64,000 nucleotides of DNA, taken from JAYWXI01 sp036016955 (lineage in GTDB: Bacteria > Bacteroidota > Bacteroidia > Flavobacteriales > Weeksellaceae). Below the pieces are notes generated by a model, which had not been told where the DNA came from, did not search any database, and saw nothing but the letters and a program-made list of their open reading frames with translations. The stretch spans positions 186,001 to 250,000 of the forward strand of contig NZ_JAYWXI010000001.1 of the NCBI RefSeq assembly GCF_036016955.1, read 5' to 3'. Numbering within the stretch: the stretch's first letter is position 1; each line of letters starts with the position of its first letter. Positions 46,201-53,361 of this stretch are shown piece after piece. The position numbers and the translations under genes were made by a program.

Positions 46201-47689
46201 TTTCGTAAAGCGACAAATAAGCCCGCAGAAAGCCAAATAGGTAGGATTTCATCTTGTCTATTTTATCGCCAAAGCCATCCAACGCCGGAAAAGAATTTTT
46301 GATGCTCGCCGTCACTTTGTCCCAGTTGGCGATCAAAGAGGCCAAAAGAATGACGATAAGGCCGATGCCGGTAGAAGCAAGGGCTATTCGGAATAATTTG
46401 AGCGCGCCGGAGCTTGTCCCTACAACGGCGGCATAAAGCCCTTGGGCTTTCGTTTGCGCCATGGTCGCAATGCTGTCGGCTTTTTTCATTTCCGACTGGA
46501 TCTGCTGCAACGCCTGCAAAGCAGACATGGCGGCCGTGATTTTCATGATGCTTTGTTCCACGGCATCGTTTTCGGCGCCGAACAATGCGGAGGCGCTTTG
46601 GGCTAAGGAGTATCCCGATGCCACGGCGGAGGTTGCCCTTATCAAAGTGTCTAAACCACTTGTCGAAGAGGCTGAGGCATTGATTTCTTGGTTTGTCGAG
46701 GCAATGGCAGCTCGGACTTCTACAGCTCTGTTTCTTAAGGTCGCATATTCCGCCGAATTCTGCTGTCCGGCCATGCGGAGGCGAGCCATAGACTGCACCA
46801 AGTTTGCCAGCTCCGTTTGGAGATTGACCGTCTTTTCTTTGTTTTCCTCTAACTTGTTACCGAAGTCATCAAAGCCCTCTTTTCCTGCATTTTTCAGTTT
46901 TTTGATGCTGGTTTCTAAATTTTCAATATTTTGATTGAGAATTTTTATTTTTTCGGGGTCAGTTTCGCCGTTGAGTTGATTTTGAAACTCTTTGAGAGAA
47001 TCGGTCATTTGGTCGATGCTGTTGCCTGCTGTGTCGTAAAACGGTGGCAGTCTACCCAGCATTTGGTTTGCTGTTTGGATGTCTTTCTCTAAATCTTTGA
47101 ACGCCTGAGAACCGCTGTCCATGGTTCCCATTTTCGCTGAAATAAAGTCAATGACCACGCCCAATTTTTCCAACTCGTCGTTAGCGTTGTTGATTTCCGT
47201 ACTAAGCACTTCCAACTCTTCGGGAGAAGCAAATGAGGGCGTGAATGTTTTATCCGAAATTTGGTCTAATAATCGACCTGCTTCTTGGAGTTTTTGGTTA
47301 GCTTTTTCCATTTCGGCAGTGTCTATCAACGCCGCTTTATTATTTGCCGATTCTAAAATGCCTTTAATCGCCTGCTGGGCTTGTTGCAGTTCATAATAAT
47401 AAATACCTAACCGCGTAGGGTCAAAAGTATTAGCGACTTCACCTCTCAAATAGACTATCGTTTCAGCGTGGCGTTGGAGGGCTTTCGTTTGAGCATCTGT
47501 GAGCTCTGCATTTTTTGATAATGCCCCAGAAGCGGATAGTTGAGTATTGATATACTCCTTGAATTTAGCTTGAGCATTGTCCACACTTTTCGTTTGCTCC
47601 TGAGCCGCCTTAACCATCTTTGCAAATTCTTCAAAGACGGTACTATTATTCACGGTAAAATCTAACTTGATAGGTTCTAAATCGCTCAT
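43262..47689 (-). CDS. Tape measure protein
   Basis: The 1475 residues from the ATG at 47689 (MSDLEPIKLDFTVNNST) form an almost entirely helical, coiled-coil-rich chain with one hydrophobic patch (KLFRIALASTGIGLIVILLASLI). These are hallmarks of siphophage tape measures, which set tail length at about 0.15 nm per residue, implying a tail near 200 nm. It contains an 18-residue tandem repeat (KRQREAEAAAKKAKQQAE twice). The start is preferred to one 12 codons earlier because it lies 2 bases after the stop of the chaperone extension frame, a tight coupling. Confidence 0.93.
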   Translation of the reverse strand: MSDLEPIKLDFTVNNSTVFEEFAKMVKAAQEQTKSVDNAQAKFKEYINTQLSASGALSKNAELTDAQTKALQRHAETIVYLRGEVANTFDPTRLGIYYYELQQAQQAIKGILESANNKAALIDTAEMEKANQKLQEAGRLLDQISDKTFTPSFASPEELEVLSTEINNANDELEKLGVVIDFISAKMGTMDSGSQAFKDLEKDIQTANQMLGRLPPFYDTAGNSIDQMTDSLKEFQNQLNGETDPEKIKILNQNIENLETSIKKLKNAGKEGFDDFGNKLEENKEKTVNLQTELANLVQSMARLRMAGQQNSAEYATLRNRAVEVRAAIASTNQEINASASSTSGLDTLIRATSAVASGYSLAQSASALFGAENDAVEQSIMKITAAMSALQALQQIQSEMKKADSIATMAQTKAQGLYAAVVGTSSGALKLFRIALASTGIGLIVILLASLIANWDKVTASIKNSFPALDGFGDKIDKMKSYLFGFLRAYLSLYETVFNTLMKLLNADFKGAFKEATNVGNNFINAGKKGFDESERANAENKRNEQLEKENAKLEKRIEILEAAGNKKAANKLQEKIFANKAEMYKKDTEKFKENEHQKKVFQARVQKEQADESKRIAEKRQREAEAAAKKAKQQAEKRQREAEAAAKKAKQQAEKEAAARKSAIEAIDKAEREYQKGRMNEAEKALADIEDKYAKLREDGKKAKISPKEMMRIDLLEVAEKASATEKQKNDKFFKELEEKKEMFAAYEAFKTAVGKEEAEHRYRAQMDEFENYGALIEAEIEKLKALGDGLSPEQKQKLEKLNTEKSNYEKDQNKEAEKKYIDTYNALITLDEKRKAIETRYQQDRAQLHLIADEKIRAAKLAELEFQKKAALDAVNSEAYERETVMERLSQSLIGITRRELKSRIESLEEYRAAAGDNMDEQQKAFIDGEIAKAKAVMASTDVGVEEKVLLKEKEELLKRITEKQAKGVSNVSEEMEALDAVNMRLRDILAKKFARVSEVAGQLGGAFSELGGALKEYDEGLGDTVETMGELLNVASEVAGAAASFASGDIVGGITKTIKAVVSVFSIGAKARESERKAQEEIKKYHDEIFQAQINYNAELRKRIIEEARLNDLYKSRVTNIREEMEAHRKNMAQVKKDQEDVFRRLMNADTVIGMKTERYGGFLGIGRKTRAVEQKASVAEALGMGKWIEKEIANFRGIPLKVRVFEPDEVEMTDEVFKRLEELNAEKPLTGDAKAAYEQLKKLREEYGSIEQAQRELDNQLREAISGTTANSLADSIKKGIAEGKKSFADFADDIEGFLRNAVLAGLETDIFKEKTQKLHEALAEMMADGVITAEEREQFNQLYMAIVEESRQKVEMLNQAGIGVIQQQEHINSLQGAIKGASEESIGILTGHMAGLRLHVIEIVKMMKSNGTDGLEKLSKLIQIQQQIERNTRKTAENTEKLHDIDDNIQKVEKTISSQYNDLKASGLI
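45719..45836. repeat. 54-base tandem repeat inside the tape measure gene
   Basis: Two identical 54-base units (45719-45772 and 45773-45826) plus the first ten bases of a third, encoding KRQREAEAAAKKAKQQAE twice. The identity of the units suggests a recent duplication. Confidence 0.9.
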
Positions 47690-47691
47690 AG

Positions 47692-47850
47692 TTATTCTGT
47701 TTCTATTTCTTCCGCTCCCAGCCACTCGGCGAGTTCGTTAATGTTATTCAATTTCTTAGGCTCTTTCTTTTTGTATTGGACTTTTGGAGCATCAGTCAGC
47801 ATCATATTTAATTCGGCAAAAGTGCTTTGCAGGACTTCCTTTTTACTCAT
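47692..47850 (-). CDS. Tail-assembly chaperone extension (GT-like), probably reached by -1 frameshift
   Basis: From an ATG at 47850 this frame encodes 52 residues (MSKKEVLQSTFAELNMML, ending GAEEIETE), 2 bases before the tape-measure start. The same frame is open upstream to 48003, reading DSFHSVFGFVGYCCHKLHMSKK, which resembles real protein and overlaps the end of the gpG-like gene in the -1 frame. Tail chaperones G and GT of phage lambda and many siphophages are made this way. I found no canonical X-XXY-YYZ slippery heptamer in the 90-base overlap, so the slip site is unknown. Confidence 0.6.
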   Translation of the reverse strand: MSKKEVLQSTFAELNMMLTDAPKVQYKKKEPKKLNNINELAEWLGAEEIETE

Positions 47851-47909
47851 GTGTAGTTTGTGGCAACAATAGCCTACAAACCCAAAAACGCTATGAAAGC
47901 TATCGCTTT

Positions 47910-48386
47910 TTAACTCGTTTTCTCCGTCGGACTCAGGTTCATGGGTTTCGTTATCCTCGTCTCCTGTATCAACCTGATAGTATTTGTAAAATCCTGCACA
48001 CCGCTAAATGCCACCAAAAGACTAAATAAATAGGACATTTCCTCTGTGTTTATGTTTTTTCTTAATCGCTTAGCCAGCCAGCGAACTTTCCAGTTTATTT
48101 TGGTTTCGTTTCGGATAGCCATTGCCACGATTTCCGTGATGCGTACGCCGTGATTGGATAGAATTTCCAACGCTTTTTGCATAGAAATTTCGTCTTCTTT
48201 GAGGAAAATACCTGTTTGCAAAAACGCTTCTGATATAGCCAACTGACTTTGCAAAGTGGGCGTTTTTAGCGTTAGTTTGATTTGCTTTTTGCCAAACAGC
48301 CTAAGAAAAAAAGGAGCGGGGAGCATTAACTCCACGCCCCTTTTTAATAATAGTTTAGCTGCTTTTATTTCTGTTAGTTGCTCCAT
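47910..48386 (-). CDS. Tail assembly chaperone (gpG-like)
   Basis: The 158 residues (EQLTEIKAAKLLLKRGVELM; LTLKTPTLQSQLAISEAFLQ) lie between tail tube and tape measure, the conserved place of the G chaperone. The last codons ETRITKPMNLSPTEKTS overlap the -1 frame of the next frame. It starts on the base where the tail-tube gene ends. Function is inferred from position and the frameshift layout. Confidence 0.7.
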   Translation of the reverse strand: MEQLTEIKAAKLLLKRGVELMLPAPFFLRLFGKKQIKLTLKTPTLQSQLAISEAFLQTGIFLKEDEISMQKALEILSNHGVRITEIVAMAIRNETKINWKVRWLAKRLRKNINTEEMSYLFSLLVAFSGVQDFTNTIRLIQETRITKPMNLSPTEKTS

Positions 48387-48859
48387 TATGCAGGCTCTTT
48401 TATACTTATTTTTGCAAGCGGTCTAAAGGTAATTTCCAATAAAGCCAGCTCTTTTTTCTTAAGTTTAATATTAAGCCTTGCAAATACTTGCACTTTAGGG
48501 CATTTAATTAAATGTCCAGTGTCCGCTTCTATCTGTAAAGCCTTAAATATTGGCGTATTGTCGCCCTCTTTCCACTCGCCTGATAATACAGTACCGCCCT
48601 TTACAGATTTGATAAATTCAGCCGTATAATCGTAGGTACTTACTTTTATATCTCGCTTTCCTTTTTCTTGAAATACAACGATAGGCTCATCGCTTTGGTC
48701 GCAAAATTCTTCAGACAAAGAACCTTCTTCTTCTGTCATCTCAAAACTATCCCTGTAAGTTTTAAACGCCGTAAGGGCATTGTCCTGTGGCATTGTTGTT
48801 TTGTTTACGACCTCCCCAATTTTGATAGTTTTAAGACTGTATAATGCTTTTTCTGCCAT
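48386..48859 (-). CDS. Major tail tube protein
   Basis: The 157 residues are beta-rich with a central acidic loop (TEEEGSLSEEFCDQSDEPIVV). Size, and position just before the chaperones, fit the tail tube of siphophages and of Bacteroidetes Mu-like phages. The stop overlaps the start of the chaperone gene by 1 base. Confidence 0.75.
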   Translation of the reverse strand: MAEKALYSLKTIKIGEVVNKTTMPQDNALTAFKTYRDSFEMTEEEGSLSEEFCDQSDEPIVVFQEKGKRDIKVSTYDYTAEFIKSVKGGTVLSGEWKEGDNTPIFKALQIEADTGHLIKCPKVQVFARLNIKLKKKELALLEITFRPLAKISIKEPA

Positions 48860-48897
48860 GTTATTAGTTTTTAATGGTTTTTTAAATGATTTTTAAA

Positions 48898-49281
48898 TTA
48901 GTCTTCAACCGAAGCTCTTAATTTTCCAAGCCCGATATTATGCGGGGCTTTCTTTCCGTGCTTGGCTTCATATTTAGCCATTAGCTCGGCTCTCTCATCA
49001 TCTTCGGCTTTAGTTTCTTCGCCCGCTTGGTCTTCGGTTTGTATGTCCGCTTCTGAAACAAAGATTTTCTGTCTGAAATCTTTTCTCTTAAAGTGATGCA
49101 CTTTTTTATTTTTCAGATAAGCGGCTTGATTTTCCGCTTTTTCCAATTCCTTAAACCCTTGCATGTCGGAAGTGATGTAAACCTCTTCCAGTTCGGGGTA
49201 GTTTTCAAAAATCTTTTTAGCCTCTGCTGTTGCTAGTTCTAAAAGGCTTAATGCAGTTGTCGTATTCTCTAAATTGCTCAC
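48898..49281 (-). CDS. Small phage head/tail accessory protein, 127 residues
   Basis: Helical N-terminus, acidic middle (EDQAGEETKAEDDERAELMA) and a C-terminal motif ELMAKYEAKHGKKAPHNIGL, like the short capsid-associated C-terminal modules of Mu-like phages (FluMu HI1506-type). This match is by eye only. Located between the lysis genes and the tail tube. Confidence 0.5.
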   Translation of the reverse strand: MSNLENTTTALSLLELATAEAKKIFENYPELEEVYITSDMQGFKELEKAENQAAYLKNKKVHHFKRKDFRQKIFVSEADIQTEDQAGEETKAEDDERAELMAKYEAKHGKKAPHNIGLGKLRASVED

Positions 49282-49293
49282 GATGTTTATTTT

Positions 49294-49983
49294 TTAAAAG
49301 TTGATTAAATTATAATTGATACCTAGCCCTATGACGGGGGTGGTTTGTAGTATTCCGTTGTTAAGGGATATACCATATCCTGCGTGTACGCCTAGCCCCC
49401 AGCGAGGCAGGGGCTGTCCCCTAATGCGGTAGCTTTTCAGCCCGTTAATTTGCACCCTTGGGTCGTCAGACCATACATCTATGTAATGGTTTGTCTTTCC
49501 GAAAAGCCACTTTTTATCCTTATAGCGAGCTTCGTTTAACCTAATATTGTATCTAAATTCCACGCTATCCGTCTGCGGATAATAGTTTAGATTTAGGTAT
49601 TTATCTTTGTGGGATAATACCTTATCTCCATTAGGCTGAGTAAACTCGCGTAATTGGAGGCGAGCTATTAGCTCGGCATTTATCTTACTTACTTGGTCTA
49701 TCTTTTTGATGGACATTTTAAGTGCTTGCTCTAGGCTATCTGCGTAGGTTTTGCCGATAGCGAGTTGCTTCTCATTCGTGGTCTCCACTACTTTCTCTTT
49801 GAAGACCGTGTGCTTGATGCTGTCTCGGTAATAATGATTTATAATTTCATTTTTCCCCGAATGCTCTATAAGCTCCGAAATTTGTTGCTCTTTTTTGCCA
49901 AGCTCCCATTCTCTCTTTATGTGTAAAAACACACTAAAACCAAGCAGTAGAGATAAAATGATGATAAAAATTTTACTTTTCAT
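49294..49983 (-). CDS. Membrane-anchored, probably spanin-like protein (DUF6808-type)
   Basis: The 229 residues have an N-terminal membrane anchor (KSKIFIIILSLLLGFSVFL), then a coiled coil of about 70 residues (EKQLAIGKTYADSLEQALKM), and a beta-rich C-terminus ending GLGINYNLINF. This inner-membrane, coiled-coil, outer-membrane layout fits a unimolecular spanin. It is part of the lysis cluster with the amidase gene and overlaps the next upstream gene by 11 bases. Confidence 0.6.
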   Translation of the reverse strand: MKSKIFIIILSLLLGFSVFLHIKREWELGKKEQQISELIEHSGKNEIINHYYRDSIKHTVFKEKVVETTNEKQLAIGKTYADSLEQALKMSIKKIDQVSKINAELIARLQLREFTQPNGDKVLSHKDKYLNLNYYPQTDSVEFRYNIRLNEARYKDKKWLFGKTNHYIDVWSDDPRVQINGLKSYRIRGQPLPRWGLGVHAGYGISLNNGILQTTPVIGLGINYNLINF

Positions 49984-50302
49984 ATTTATAAATTTTGTTG
50001 ATTAGCGGTTCTGTATTGCTTTTTATTAGGCTGTCCTGTTTTTGCAGTCGTTTGTTTTCTTTTTGGTAGAAAATCATCCGTTCATAGAAGTATATTCGTT
50101 TATTTCTTTCAACTAGAATAGTGTCGTATAGTTTGAATATCCTGTCTTTACAATTTTCATCTACCTCTTCTCGCCGATTGAATAATACACCTATCACACT
50201 ACCGAACATTAGAAGCAAGCCTATTAAAAGTCCTATCACAACCGCTTTAGGATCTTTCCTTATGTCTTCTTGTTCAAAAGGTTGTGGTAGGTGCGTTTTC
50301 AT
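49973..50302 (-). CDS. Single-helix membrane protein in the lysis cluster
   Basis: The 109 residues contain one membrane helix (AVVIGLLIGLLLMFGSVIGVLF, about residues 20-41) and a basic coiled-coil C-terminus (RIYFYERMIFYQKENKRLQK). It lies 2 bases after the amidase stop, and the position suggests a holin/antiholin or inner-membrane spanin. The single helix favours a spanin partner over a classic multi-helix holin. Confidence 0.5.
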   Translation of the reverse strand: MKTHLPQPFEQEDIRKDPKAVVIGLLIGLLLMFGSVIGVLFNRREEVDENCKDRIFKLYDTILVERNKRIYFYERMIFYQKENKRLQKQDSLIKSNTEPLINKIYKYEK

Positions 50303-50304
50303 AA

Positions 50305-50754
50305 TTAAAAATTGATTTCTTTAAGCCACTTTCTTGTGTCAAAACTGGGGCATTCTTTCGTCCACTCGTGAGGGGAGATAATCCCGTCGCCATTCAAATC
50401 GGGCGATAAATCCCGATGTCCGAGAATTTCTGCGGTTGGATATTTCGCTTGTAGCTCTCTCAAAAGTTTTACTTGTGAGGCTTTTTGCTGAACGGTTCTG
50501 TTATCAACCGCCTTGCCTTTTTCTACTCCTCCAATGTAAGCAGCATTAATAGCATTTTTGTTACGCCCTTTTACCCCATTAGTAATGGTGTTTAAATCCG
50601 CAAGCTGGACGATTTCCCCGTCGGGCTTAATAATGTAGTGGTACCCGACATTTTTCCATCCAAGTTTTTCTCTCCAAAAGCGTTTAATGCTTTCAATGGT
50701 GGTGTTTTGAGGCGTTGCCGTACAATGCAAAACGATATACTTAATAGTTCTCAT
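50305..50754 (-). CDS. Endolysin, N-acetylmuramoyl-L-alanine amidase (Amidase_2)
   Basis: The 149 residues have the zinc amidase layout IVLHCTATPQN (first His), GYHYIIKPDGEIVQLADL, YIGGVEKG and HRDLSPDLNGDG (second His), ending ECPSFDTRKW with the third ligand. It cleaves the peptide cross-bridge from MurNAc at lysis. No signal peptide is present, so export probably needs a holin. Its place between capsid and tail genes is usual for Bacteroidetes Mu-like phages. Confidence 0.92.
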   Translation of the reverse strand: MRTIKYIVLHCTATPQNTTIESIKRFWREKLGWKNVGYHYIIKPDGEIVQLADLNTITNGVKGRNKNAINAAYIGGVEKGKAVDNRTVQQKASQVKLLRELQAKYPTAEILGHRDLSPDLNGDGIISPHEWTKECPSFDTRKWLKEINF

Positions 50755-50771
50755 AGGTTATTAGTTTTTAA

Positions 50772-50801
50772 ATGCAGGGACTAAGGGAATAATCCCTGCA
50801 A
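50772..50801 (-). terminator. Terminator or attenuator after the major capsid gene
   Basis: On the minus strand TTGCAGGGA...TCCCTGCA (8-base perfect stem) followed by TTTAAAAA lies between the capsid stop and the endolysin gene. It may limit transcription of lysis and tail genes relative to capsid. Confidence 0.5.
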
Positions 50802-50817
50802 TTGGTTTTGGTTAGTT

Positions 50818-51759
50818 TTATGCGTTAGCTTGTTTTAGTACCGCAATGCCTTCAAAATCCTTTCTCTTGGCTCTTCCTCCCATACGAACTAAGAAAGAGT
50901 AAATATCCCCGTAGTATTGTGGGTCTTTCTCTCTCTCAAAAGTCTCCAAATCTCCAAAGGCTTTCTCTACCATAAATTTGTTCCAGAAGATTCCAGCCTC
51001 GGAGTCTGTATTATCTACCACGGCACCAAAGGCTTTAAACTCTTTGCTGGCAGTCATTGTAAATACAGAAGAGCGAAGCATAATATTAAACCCTTGTACC
51101 TTAAACATTACACCTAACCTGCGTTCTTCTTCCGTTACAGATTGCATATAGGTTGCGGTAAGTTGGCTATCCGCAGGGAATAAATCCAAAATGGCATTTG
51201 CTGGTAATAGAGCGTACATTTGTCCCTCTTGCCACGCTTTTTGAAAGCGGATAAGATTTTGCATTCTTTGCAAATCCGATAATGTCCACTTTTTACGATT
51301 ACCCGTTGCTCCTTCTAAAAGTACAGTGGTTGCCGTACCTGTGGTTTCTAAAATATTTTTTGTCGGTAGCGTTTTATTATCTCCAACAGGAGACACTACC
51401 ATATTCGTCAGCATACCCTCTGCGACTTCTTCCGATAAGTTCGCAATATCTTGGTCTAATATTGAGCGTCTCTTATCGTAAGATAGCTCCACCGTCTCCG
51501 CGTGTGGAATGTAAATTGGGTCGGTAGTATATTCGTCTATTTTATAAAGAACTTCTCCGTCCGTTCTTTTTTTCACTTCTGCTGGGAGAGTGGTCCTGTT
51601 TTTAACTACCTTAGATGGAGCTCCCGCTTGTGGTATGTGTACTATCTTTCCGTTAATAATATTACTATCCGAAACATCGGATATATGATTGAGGAAGCTA
51701 TTATCCTGCTTTAACTTCTCCTCAATGGTTGATTTCCAAATTTCTTTTTCTAGTCCCAT
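50818..51759 (-). CDS. Major capsid protein
   Basis: The 313 residues (GLEKEIWKSTIEEKLKQDNS, later LDQDIANLSEEVAEGML and YGDIYSFLVRMGGRAKRKDF) have the size and position of the major head protein: directly downstream of the prohead protease/scaffold and upstream of lysis and tail genes. The fold is probably HK97-like, but this is not provable from sequence alone. Confidence 0.8.
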   Translation of the reverse strand: MGLEKEIWKSTIEEKLKQDNSFLNHISDVSDSNIINGKIVHIPQAGAPSKVVKNRTTLPAEVKKRTDGEVLYKIDEYTTDPIYIPHAETVELSYDKRRSILDQDIANLSEEVAEGMLTNMVVSPVGDNKTLPTKNILETTGTATTVLLEGATGNRKKWTLSDLQRMQNLIRFQKAWQEGQMYALLPANAILDLFPADSQLTATYMQSVTEEERRLGVMFKVQGFNIMLRSSVFTMTASKEFKAFGAVVDNTDSEAGIFWNKFMVEKAFGDLETFEREKDPQYYGDIYSFLVRMGGRAKRKDFEGIAVLKQANA

Positions 51760-51789
51760 GGTTATTTGTTTTAATGGTTATTGTTTTAG

Positions 51790-52716
51790 TTACTTGCCGA
51801 ATTGCCTCTTTTTGCGTTCAGCGAAATAGTCAGGATAATCGGCTTTTAGTGAAGCTAAATGGTTGCCTTTGTCCAGCTCGTCCCAAGTCATCTTATCAAA
51901 TGCAGCGAGTTTTTCCTCATCGCCTTGTAGTTGTTCTGAAACCGATTTTCGTTTTGGTAAGGCTTTAAGTAATGTTATAGCAGAGTCGTGAGCCATTTCC
52001 AAAATCGGGGCTTTGCCCGCCTCGTCCAATCTTCCGTCCTTTACCGCTTGCTCTACCTCTGCGGTAAGTAGGGCTTTTAGCCGGTTTTGCTCTGCCGTTT
52101 TTAGCGTTTCATTTTCGGCTTTTAGCGCTGCTTTTTCGTTTTCTGAGGCGGTGAGTTTTGCCTCAATTGCTTTCACGGCACCAATGATTGCCGTTTCATC
52201 TGCATTTGCATCTAATTGCAGATAGGCTATTACTTGTTTCATTGTATTTAGTTTTGAATGATTATTTTTTGCGGATAAACAAAGACTGGTAACTTCTTTG
52301 TCCGATAAGATTTCGCCTTTTTCATTATACAAGGCGATAGCGTTGGCATTGGAAGGCACAGCCACAATAGATGCCTCAAAAAGTTCACACTTCGTAACGA
52401 CTAATTCGTCGTTAATCAATTCCATACCGTTAGGCTCAATAAAAATGCCTATGGAGCAGGCTTTTATTTTTCCAGCATTTACTTTCCTCACAACCTCTTT
52501 TCCGTCGGGGTCTTCGGTGTCAAATTCAGGCGAGGCGGTTAGAAAATTACCGTCTATGCTTACATTTCCCCAAGTTCCTAGAACATCTTTGGTATTATTC
52601 GAGTGGTTATTTAGGCACACAGGGTTATCCAAGAACCTCGATAGGCTGATACCACTATTAAGCACTCTAAAACCTTTGGAGTTGATTTTCGTTTCGTCAT
52701 TTAGTATGAATTTCAT
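51790..52716 (-). CDS. Prohead protease fused to scaffold
   Basis: The 308 residues have an N-terminal serine protease part (KFILNDETKINSKGFRVLNSG; DNPVCLNNHSNNTKDVLGTW with the catalytic His; ACSIGIFIEPNG with the Ser) and a C-terminal acidic helical scaffold (KLTASENEKAALKAENETLK). An internal in-frame ATG at 52242 (residue 159, MKQVIAYLQLDANADET) falls exactly at the join and could give a separate scaffold, as gpI/gpZ do in Mu. It is the first gene of the leftward head-tail operon. Confidence 0.85.
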   Translation of the reverse strand: MKFILNDETKINSKGFRVLNSGISLSRFLDNPVCLNNHSNNTKDVLGTWGNVSIDGNFLTASPEFDTEDPDGKEVVRKVNAGKIKACSIGIFIEPNGMELINDELVVTKCELFEASIVAVPSNANAIALYNEKGEILSDKEVTSLCLSAKNNHSKLNTMKQVIAYLQLDANADETAIIGAVKAIEAKLTASENEKAALKAENETLKTAEQNRLKALLTAEVEQAVKDGRLDEAGKAPILEMAHDSAITLLKALPKRKSVSEQLQGDEEKLAAFDKMTWDELDKGNHLASLKADYPDYFAERKKRQFGK

Positions 52717-52740
52717 CTGCCTGTTTCTTTTAGTTTTCGG

Positions 52741-52877
52741 GGCAAAATTGGAGTAAGAAAAAGGCTCTGAAAAGCTGGCGTTTTATGGTACTGTTAAATT
52801 CGGGGTATCATACCCTAAAAATTAGGGTATCATAAATTAACAGCTTTAGAAACTACCTTTAATGGAGGAATTTTGCC
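52741..52877. promoter_or_regulatory. Divergent late-promoter region with palindromes
   Basis: Between the protease gene (leftward) and the terminase gene (rightward), the same AATTTTGCC word occurs on both strands facing outward (52741-52749 minus, 52869-52877 plus), with no TTG -33 element for either. Midway lie overlapping palindromes: GGGTAT-C-ATACCC (52803-52815), CCCTAA-aaa-TTAGGG (52813-52827) and a second GGGTATCATA (52825-52834). This resembles two activator-dependent late promoters with a shared regulator site. Confidence 0.55.
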
Positions 52878-52892
52878 ATAAAACTAATCGCT

Positions 52893-53357
52893 ATGGCAAA
52901 GAAAGGGAGGCTCTCTAATAAGGAAAGAGAGCAAAAAAAGGAATACGCTAAAATCTTGTTTCTACAAGAAAAGAACATCACCATAAAAGACCTCGCCGAG
53001 CGTGTAGGAGTGTCCGTCAATACGCTCTCCGAATGGATAAAAGCCGAGAAATGGGAAGGGCTGAGAAGAAATATTTTGCTTACCCGACAAGAGCAACTCG
53101 TACAAATGCAAGATGAGCTGGCAGAACTCAACGCTTTTATAAAAAAGCAAGACGAGGGATTTCGTTTCGCCGACTTCAAAACGGCTCAAATCCGAAACCA
53201 ACTCATTAAAAATATTAAGGATTTAGAGACTAAGGCACTTTTGCCCGAAATAATCAATGCCTTAACCCAATTTCTAGACTTTGTGAGAGCCGAGAACCTC
53301 GAAGATGCCCAGTTGTTAGCAGATTACACCGATACATTTATAAAATCAAAACTCTAA
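52893..53357 (+). CDS. Terminase small subunit-like protein with N-terminal HTH
   Basis: The 154 residues open with a basic stretch (KKGRLSNKEREQKKEYAKIL), a helix-turn-helix KDLAERVGVSVNTLSEWIKAE, then long helices (QLVQMQDELAELNAFIKKQD). Mu-like small terminases (gp27/DUF1804 type) look like this. It starts 35 bases after the divergent region and is followed 4 bases later by the large terminase. Confidence 0.75.
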   Translation: MAKKGRLSNKEREQKKEYAKILFLQEKNITIKDLAERVGVSVNTLSEWIKAEKWEGLRRNILLTRQEQLVQMQDELAELNAFIKKQDEGFRFADFKTAQIRNQLIKNIKDLETKALLPEIINALTQFLDFVRAENLEDAQLLADYTDTFIKSKL

Positions 53358-53361
53358 CGCT

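Noticed and set aside
43262..47689. Several long plus-strand frames within the tape measure gene
   Set aside because: They are shadows of low-complexity Lys/Glu/Ala codons and are rich in Phe, Ser and Leu with no start context.
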